Assembly (NCBI GenBank): GCA_002404295.1
Contig: DHJK01000113.1
Coordinates: 10,276-40,122, forward strand
Direction of reading: 5' to 3'
Length of the DNA stretch: 29,847 nucleotides
Origin: Legionellales bacterium UBA4722
GTDB lineage: Bacteria > Pseudomonadota > Gammaproteobacteria > DSM-16500
A program made the translations under genes and the position numbers. How positions within the stretch are numbered: position 1 is the first letter of the stretch; each line of letters opens with the position of its first letter. Below the pieces are notes generated by a model. It had not been told where the DNA came from. It searched no databases and was given only the letters and a program-made list of their open reading frames with translations. Shown here in pieces: positions 25,101-29,847 of this stretch.

Positions 25101-25200
25101 CGTGATTGAAGAGGCTAGTGCATTAGGTGTGGTGGATCTGTTAGTCGAAGAAATTTTACAGGCTTATGCTGCAAATCCGGATGTAAGAAAGCTACCTTAA
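22183..25200 (+). CDS. icmB: Dot/Icm inner-membrane ATPase IcmB/DotO
   Basis: DotO is the VirB4-like ATPase that energises assembly and secretion at the base of the type IVB machine, in a stacked hexamer with DotB. The 1005 residues match the Legionella length (about 1009). Walker A is ARPGSGKS at 489-496, and Walker B is RIVYDEFHR with D803/E804. The N-terminal half has no membrane span. ATG 22183 has GGAGG twelve bases upstream; ATG 22195 (MDPVLDS) is possible. It is the last gene of the cluster here; icmF, found nearby in Legionella, does not follow. Confidence 0.96.
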   Translation: MRNIMDPVLDSIDSILAWFSTELKQTVESYCDLETADNQNTLVARDGSLVSVVRVYGVTRLVGTEEFDAIHAGLTQSLQASLKRPGHEVQVYFSYDKSTVKSEIEDILAPAKATAKKLNLELDDLFKERVDYISRYCAHEELYFVFWTRPYILTSEQGDRARKDKLKLIRDNKIPPFLNGQNLIAAIPDLREAHASLVRALINDLNGLNVRAQLLEVHDAVYAMRYSADPDFTDKNWRASLPGDPIPTHEARPVANEMSGLMWPPLARQIFPRDALTMDLRTVRVGDRIYTPLFIDLFPQELKSFLNLFSRTLPTQVPWRISFLIEGGGYDVLRFKSAMAAILSWTSAHNALVHDAAKLLRNIEVNSDDAVVKLQVCLATWAPEGNVRLLRTRAAELAKAVQGWGSCEVSEVSGDAFAGVVSSVLGFSASSVATQTVAPLSDVVYMLPFTRPASAWEHGAVLLRSPDGKPWPYQPGSAQQTTWIDLMYARPGSGKSVLSNSINLALCLSGGIQRLPRIAIIDIGPSSSGLVSLLKEALPAANKHWVAYHRLRMTPDYAINPFDTQLGSRYPTAAERGFLVNFITLLATPVGAERPYDGISDMTGLIVDEIYKYLADDGKPHLYTKGVEHMVDDILTEIGFVLDEHTTWWEVTDAIFLAGFHHEALLGQRFAMPLLPDVAAIVRTQSVEDLYGLVKAPTGEPLIQAFSRMISSAVREYPIISGITRFDIGDARIVSLDLDEVAKSGGDAADRQTAVMYMLGRYVLGRSYYLTEDVLNDFPEAYREYHRTRIGEIREDPKRIVYDEFHRTSKARAVREQVILDMREGRKWNVQIALISQALEDFDPVMVEFATSIFIMDAGPEQAIKRSTEIFGLSETARVALKTRVHGPREGGATFLAQFSTKSGINTQLLTSTLGPVELWAFSTTAEDVQIRTKLYQKLNPAEARRLLANLFPNGSVKSLIETRLAVLKEQKGVIEEASALGVVDLLVEEILQAYAANPDVRKLP

Positions 25201-25220
25201 TTTTAAGTTATTTTGTATCT

Positions 25221-25245
25221 ATTCAGCGATTACCATAAGCTGAAT
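25221..25245. terminator. Hairpin between the convergent icmB and U-box genes
   Basis: ATTCAGC (25221-25227) pairs with GCTGAAT (25239-25245) with an 11-base loop. It sits in the 92-base gap between two converging genes and could end transcripts from both sides. No T-run follows on the plus strand, so the call is weak. Confidence 0.35.
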
Positions 25246-25292
25246 CACTGCTGCAATACGCAAATAGACAGTCTCAGGTCTTTCCTGCGAGT

Positions 25293-26753
25293 TTACCGTG
25301 GCCCATCATTCGAAAAGCTAGCTTGCCGCTGTTGTGCCGCTACATTCCAACTGACTTCATGTTTCAACACTGCGAGAACATGAGAGATAGGATGACATTT
25401 CTGAACTTCAAATGTAGAAAAAATGATATCTGGATTCTTAGGGCATTGCCAAGAAATACCTTGGTGAGGGACTGGACCACAAATAGCGTCTATCGTCTTC
25501 TGATTATAAGTATGTCCATCAGGAAGAGTGACAGGGTCAACCAGAATATCGCCAGTCATTGCATCTCTACACATAATATTAAATAATTTTTTATGGCGTG
25601 GAGGCAAAGTATTATAAAAAGCTTCCAGCATTCGTGTTTCCGGAGTCTGTATGTTTTGCAGCCCCCATGGCCTTTTACTTGTTATCTTGCTGGCATCTTT
25701 GTCTGTTATACCTGTTCCTTGTGCTTCTTTTGCTATATCATGAAGTAAAAATGAAATCGCTTCTGCAAGTGTATTATAAGGTACAACATTTTCTTTTCTA
25801 AACCGGGCTCCACTTCTTGGCTCGGTACGGTACCCCTTTTCATCTTCAGGTAAAGAATCCAACGTATAAAGATCATAAACATTTCCATAAAGTAATACAG
25901 GGATGCGCATCACGGACTGTACAACACCACTATCCACATCCATCATTGCAGTATTAAATAATCTTGATACCATAAGGTCTTTATCTACAAGTTGCTGTTG
26001 CATTATTTCAATTTGTTCTTTTGTCAATGGCCCCCTCAGCATATGATTAGGTAGTACAGCTTTACCTGGTGTTGAAATAAATCTAGCCCATCGTGCATTC
26101 AATTCTTCGAGCTGAGTAGGTTCCCATCGAAAATAATTATTATATAGTTCTTGTAGTAATGATGGTTGCAACAATGCTTGTTCATAGGTAGGGGGATTTG
26201 CAGCATAACTATAAGAAGGGGGGGCGCTTGGCAGAGCAGTTTTTTTCGCTTCCGCAGCATCTTTTTGTGCTTGTACGAGTGCCAACTTTAATTTACTAAT
26301 TTCATCCTGATCTTTTGCTTTTTGTATCTGTGAGAGAGCATTACTGTATGTGGCTTCACTTTGTTTATATTCGTGTTCACGTTTGATTTTTACATCGTGG
26401 GGTATTTGCATTACTGGTTGTTGTTGTGTTTGCAAAGTAGAATTTCTTCTTAAACAACATATTGTTTCTACTAGAAAAGCTACTCCACCTACAGCAGCTG
26501 TTAATATACTTAAAGAAAAACTACCGACCATTGCAAAAGGAAGTACGACAGCTGCGGCGATGGAACCAAAAAAAGTTAAAGCCCAAATGCCTAAAAAGCC
26601 TAAAAAGCCCATTTTTTTACTCATAATTGCGTAAAGAAGAGCAATCGGAAGAGAGCCTACACACATAAAAGGTGTCAAACATAGATCGAAAAAGCATTCT
26701 CTCGTCTTTTTCATAAAAAAGCTTGAAAACTTGAAAAGGTAATCTGAAATCAT
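25293..26753 (-). CDS. Membrane-anchored U-box protein, probable Dot/Icm effector and E3 ligase
   Basis: U-box domains recruit eukaryotic ubiquitin-conjugating enzymes; bacteria lack ubiquitin, so a U-box points to action inside a eukaryotic host. The 486 residues contain three probable membrane spans (about 22-44, 49-72, 75-98), a charged helical segment (about 120-172), a Pro-rich stretch with PSAP (175-178), PPSY (178-181) and PPTY (187-190), a degenerate U-box-like segment (about 281-338), and a clear U-box at about 393-469. The latter has MTGDILVDPVTLPDGHTYN, then the WQCP turn and a following helix LAVLKHEVSW. The ATG has TGGAGA upstream. It converges on icmB and diverges from the 926-residue gene. 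Secretion by Dot/Icm and ligase activity are inferred. Confidence 0.85.
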   Translation of the reverse strand: MISDYLFKFSSFFMKKTRECFFDLCLTPFMCVGSLPIALLYAIMSKKMGFLGFLGIWALTFFGSIAAAVVLPFAMVGSFSLSILTAAVGGVAFLVETICCLRRNSTLQTQQQPVMQIPHDVKIKREHEYKQSEATYSNALSQIQKAKDQDEISKLKLALVQAQKDAAEAKKTALPSAPPSYSYAANPPTYEQALLQPSLLQELYNNYFRWEPTQLEELNARWARFISTPGKAVLPNHMLRGPLTKEQIEIMQQQLVDKDLMVSRLFNTAMMDVDSGVVQSVMRIPVLLYGNVYDLYTLDSLPEDEKGYRTEPRSGARFRKENVVPYNTLAEAISFLLHDIAKEAQGTGITDKDASKITSKRPWGLQNIQTPETRMLEAFYNTLPPRHKKLFNIMCRDAMTGDILVDPVTLPDGHTYNQKTIDAICGPVPHQGISWQCPKNPDIIFSTFEVQKCHPISHVLAVLKHEVSWNVAAQQRQASFSNDGPR

Positions 26754-26972
26754 GGTATCTCCAGTAAAATGTAAGAACAGCTTTTAATCGTAGATATCAA
26801 ATATGATTATTATTTTAACGCGCCCTATTAACTATTGCAAATTGTACTTAATCTAAGGCCAGCAAGCTCTTAAATAAAGACACCTTCGAAAAAGCTATTT
26901 GTAACTGTTTAATTGATGTTAGGAGAGATTGGGTCACTGGATCATGGAGCAGGAGTATCGCAAAAATTAGCA

Positions 26973-27002
26973 TTGTGTCTCATAAAGGCACAGTGTTATA
27001 CT
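26973..27002 (+). promoter_or_regulatory. Probable promoter of the 926-residue gene
   Basis: TTGTGT (26973-26978) and TATACT (26997-27002) are 18 bases apart, with a TG one base before the -10 box, giving an extended -10. The start codon is 34 bases on, and AAGGG (27024-27028) is its ribosome site. The remaining part of the 282-base divergent gap 26754-27035 shows no further clear signal; no convincing promoter for the U-box gene was found. Confidence 0.5.
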
Positions 27003-27035
27003 GCGGTTATTTAAACAATAAATAAGGGTAAAATT

Positions 27036-29816
27036 ATGTCCACACCTAAGCTTGTTACAAATCCCAATACCTCCGGAGCAATGCACGCTTTTTCTGGCAA
27101 AACTTCTCTAGCACTTGCTTTAACTAATGCTCATATACATCATTTTCCAAAACCAGAAGGCGTTCCTGGTAAAATAGAATTTTATTTGATTCAAGAGCCT
27201 GGTAAAAAACCTTTCTTTTATATCAACTATCATGCGGCCTCTGGTTTGGCTACGGCACGACAATCGGAATTACAATTTATACACCAACAAGTAGCATTAT
27301 ATCGCCTAGAAGTTCATCAGAAGTATGGCATCCTGGTAGATGACTATGTACTTTCATGTGATAGTAACGATAACTTGATTAAGGTAGGAGCGGATGGGAT
27401 TAATCCGTATATCATCGACCCGGAGGCAGGACAAAGACTTTTTGATACTTCTTATGTGTTTCGTAACCTTAGACAGTGCTACGCCAAAATAAAAAAAGTA
27501 ATGCTACCTACAGGCTTAATGGGTAAAGCAAGAGGTGCGCAGGATTTAGCAAGTTTGGAAGAAGAGAAAAGAAAAAACATAATCGCAAGCCAAGCTGAAA
27601 AAGCAAAAGTAGAAGTAGCAAAAGTAGAAGAAGCAAAAGTAGCAGAAGTAAAAGTAGCAGAAGGAACAGGAGATAAAGCAAAAGTAACGTCAGCAAAAAA
27701 AGGGATACAGGCTCTCAAAGAAAATATGACTGACAAAGAGTTTTTTGATGCGGTGATAAACCTAAACCGCACGACTGAAGAAAAAGAAAAAGATCCTTTT
27801 CTCGCCTTCAAGAATAGAGCGTATGATATGTTTTTAAATGCTCAAGTAGAAAAGCATAGAAAATATGAGGATGCTGATTCAAAAGCATTGGTTCTACATT
27901 TTGTTTTTGAGGGTCCATCGATTTCTGAAGAAGGCGCGCTCACCCATAATCAGAAAATGATTGCTGATCTGTTAAAAGAAGTAAATAAGACGGGAATGAA
28001 AAGACTTGATTTCTTGGATGACGAAACTTATTGCCAAGATCATCTTCCTTCGAAAAAAGAGAAAATTGATTCACTGGGTGTCACATTTCAATCTCAAGGC
28101 GGATTACCTACCCTAGGACCCAAAGCAGTGAAAAGCGCAGAGGGTATTTTTACGCCAGAAATGGAACAGCAGCCTGAGCTAAGAAGCGAGCTGCAAATAA
28201 AGGCGACTGTTAAGCTATTTTATCTTTTTTATAAACATTTAGGATTGCTCACTCCAGAACGTGCTCCTCCTGATTTGGAAACAACCCAAGGTGTAGAAGA
28301 TGCAATGAAGCTAATGCAGGATAGAGCAATAGAGCTTGGCTATTGTTATGAAGATAGCAAAAAAAGCTTATCTGATGTACTAAATAAGTGTCTAGATGAA
28401 ATGTTGGGCTCTCAAGAATTAATCAATGTACTAGAGATGACTCAGCCAGATACGAAGGAAAAGATAACTCAAAAATTAAAAGACTTACGCTGTAAGCAGG
28501 GTGAAGATAAACAAGCTGCAGGGAGCCTGCTAGACACGAGTGCGATAAAAGATTTTTGCAAAGGCAAGAGAAATGATAAAGAGGCTAAGATTGAAAGAAA
28601 AAATCCTTTTCAAAAATTCATTCAGCAATTCAGTCAAGAAACAGGTTTCAGTGTGTGTACTGGATATACACGCATTAATGGCAACGATTTGATAGGTTTT
28701 AAAGCTGTTGATGATGCTAATATGAACTCATTATTAGAGTCATATAATGAAAGCAAAAATCAGCCCGTTTTAATATCCTCTACGGAATCCAGTGAGAAAG
28801 AGAAAAGTCCTTACTTCACTGTATCAATGGAATTAAAAGGATGGGAACCACTTCTAAAGGAGTGGGATGAATTGTTAGATCAGTATCTTGCAGAAAGAAA
28901 AGCTGAGCGAATTTATAAGACGAAAGATTTTATTACTCAAGCGTTTGAAGATCGACAAAGAGATGTTGGTGAATTAAAAGCTTTGGTGCTCGCGTTTAGA
29001 AGCTCTCCTGTAGAAGCTCTAACTTATGGTAATACAGAGAAAGATGATGTTGCCATTGAAAGAAGTAATAACCTAATCGCGACGAACAAAAGAAATCTTT
29101 TAAGTAAAATAAAATTTCTTCAACAATCCGTTCATGGTGTCAAATTTGCAGCCTGTTTAAATCAGATGGAGTATCAGTTTAATGCTTATGAAAATACTCA
29201 GCAACGATTGGCAGCAAAAGAACAAAAGGGCGCACCAGAGCAAAAACACAACCTATTAGGTGATTTGAACAAAGCATTCTTCTTGAGACCTACAGAATTT
29301 AATGAGCGCTATACCATAGAAGTAGAAAATTCATATCAAATTATTCCGCTAGCAAGCGAGCGTTATCTTGAAGATTGTTATAATGAGATCAATAGATTAT
29401 TTAAACGTGCAGCTAACTTAGAGGGTGATAGAAAAATTGCGTGTGAGCAAGTAGCTTATGAAGCAACCTGTGCACTGAATGAATTCTGCCAAACTTTAAA
29501 GGCAAGTGACGGGAAAGTCTCTAAAGAAAAGGCGCAAACATTCGAAAAGCAGTTCTCTACCATACTTCATAGCCAGGATCGCGTAATGAGTTATATTCGA
29601 CTGAATGTAACAGCCTGCCTGAGAGCTTTTGCAGAGGGAGTGGTGGGCTTTTTTACGTTGGGAACCGTCCCTCTTGCCACCGCCGCTTATACTAAGCTTT
29701 TTGAAAAAAGTACAAGCTTTAGCTTATTCAGTATTAAGCATCCCACTGCTCGATGTAGTCAAGTCGCTAATATTGAAAGAAGCTTAGAGAGTGGAATTTC
29801 CAGGCTTGTTAAATAA
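27036..29816 (+). CDS. Large protein of unknown function, probable Dot/Icm effector
   Basis: I do not recognise this family. The 926-residue protein begins without a signal peptide. An N-terminal globular region (about 1-155) contains FYLIQEPGKKPFFYINYHAA and a run of aromatic and charged residues. A Lys/Val/Glu repeat (about 188-217) follows, with predicted helical charged regions through most of the rest, and one hydrophobic segment at about 866-886 (EGVVGFFTLGTVPLATAAY) before a basic tail. Length, high charge, helical content, a late membrane-like segment, its own promoter and position next to the Dot/Icm cluster and a U-box gene all fit an effector; this is inference. The stop is 31 bases before the window end, so the frame is complete. 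Confidence 0.82.
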   Translation: MSTPKLVTNPNTSGAMHAFSGKTSLALALTNAHIHHFPKPEGVPGKIEFYLIQEPGKKPFFYINYHAASGLATARQSELQFIHQQVALYRLEVHQKYGILVDDYVLSCDSNDNLIKVGADGINPYIIDPEAGQRLFDTSYVFRNLRQCYAKIKKVMLPTGLMGKARGAQDLASLEEEKRKNIIASQAEKAKVEVAKVEEAKVAEVKVAEGTGDKAKVTSAKKGIQALKENMTDKEFFDAVINLNRTTEEKEKDPFLAFKNRAYDMFLNAQVEKHRKYEDADSKALVLHFVFEGPSISEEGALTHNQKMIADLLKEVNKTGMKRLDFLDDETYCQDHLPSKKEKIDSLGVTFQSQGGLPTLGPKAVKSAEGIFTPEMEQQPELRSELQIKATVKLFYLFYKHLGLLTPERAPPDLETTQGVEDAMKLMQDRAIELGYCYEDSKKSLSDVLNKCLDEMLGSQELINVLEMTQPDTKEKITQKLKDLRCKQGEDKQAAGSLLDTSAIKDFCKGKRNDKEAKIERKNPFQKFIQQFSQETGFSVCTGYTRINGNDLIGFKAVDDANMNSLLESYNESKNQPVLISSTESSEKEKSPYFTVSMELKGWEPLLKEWDELLDQYLAERKAERIYKTKDFITQAFEDRQRDVGELKALVLAFRSSPVEALTYGNTEKDDVAIERSNNLIATNKRNLLSKIKFLQQSVHGVKFAACLNQMEYQFNAYENTQQRLAAKEQKGAPEQKHNLLGDLNKAFFLRPTEFNERYTIEVENSYQIIPLASERYLEDCYNEINRLFKRAANLEGDRKIACEQVAYEATCALNEFCQTLKASDGKVSKEKAQTFEKQFSTILHSQDRVMSYIRLNVTACLRAFAEGVVGFFTLGTVPLATAAYTKLFEKSTSFSLFSIKHPTARCSQVANIERSLESGISRLVK
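27597..27686 (+). repeat. Degenerate short tandem repeat within the 926-residue gene
   Basis: Units related to GCAAAAGTAGAA recur with 12-15 base spacing and code for KVEVAKVEEAKVAEVKVAE. The repeat should form a charged helix, and such tracts often change length between strains. Its complement produces a spurious poly-leucine frame. Confidence 0.75.
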
Positions 29817-29847
29817 TAATAGTATAAATATATAGTAAGTGTAATAG

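Noticed and set aside
27508..27696. Minus-strand frame rich in leucine
   Set aside because: It is the complement of the Lys/Val/Glu-coding short repeat in the 926-residue gene; low-complexity, no ribosome site, no domain.
27479..27811. Minus-strand frame of 110 residues
   Set aside because: It lies inside the 926-residue gene and consists of Ser/Phe/Thr-rich antisense of charged codons.

Overview
The window reads as a chromosomal segment of an intracellular gammaproteobacterium of the order Legionellales (Legionella, Coxiella, Rickettsiella, Aquicella and Berkiella relatives). The evidence is a housekeeping block in an order typical of gammaproteobacteria, followed by a co-directional Dot/Icm (type IVB) secretion cluster in the Legionella gene order. 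The sequence alone does not fix the genus. Base composition looks moderately AT-rich and several genes start with GTG.

Region 1 (1-9421) is housekeeping: lolB, tRNA-Gln(TTG), prs, rplY, pth, hemA, prfA, prmC and dksA. It resembles the hemA/lolB/ispE/tRNA-Gln/prs/rplY/pth neighbourhood of pseudomonads and Legionella, but ispE is absent between lolB and the tRNA. A 527-residue membrane protein of unknown function lies on the minus strand between prs and rplY, and its 3' end overlaps the end of prs. Three copies of a long palindromic repeat with near-identical arms (starting GTCATTGCGAGCG) sit between these genes (positions 1-109, 4518-4682, 7932-8060), and an unrelated long palindrome lies between pth and hemA. 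None of these repeats was seen in the secretion cluster.

Region 2 (9493-25200) carries thirteen tightly packed plus-strand genes of the Dot/Icm system: icmP/dotM, icmO/dotL, icmN/dotK, icmM/dotJ, three tandem icmL/dotI paralogs, icmK/dotH, icmE/dotG, icmG/dotF, icmC/dotE, icmD/dotP, icmJ/dotN and icmB/dotO (fifteen coding regions counting each icmL). Together they supply the coupling complex (DotL, DotM, DotN), the inner-membrane ATPase DotO and the DotI/DotJ ring, the envelope-spanning core (DotG, DotF, DotH, DotK) and small membrane proteins (DotE, DotP). Stop-start overlaps through most of it suggest one or two transcripts. The icmTSRQ genes that precede icmP in Legionella, and icmF downstream of icmB, are not in the window. 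DotG is much shorter than the Legionella protein and carries four alpha-helical repeats.

Region 3 (25293-29816) holds two divergent genes that look like secreted effectors. One encodes a membrane-anchored protein with a C-terminal U-box, a second degenerate U-box-like segment, and PSAP/PPxY short motifs. The other encodes a 926-residue protein with a charged Lys/Val/Glu repeat and one hydrophobic segment near its C terminus. Their position beside the secretion cluster suggests they are Dot/Icm substrates; this is inference.
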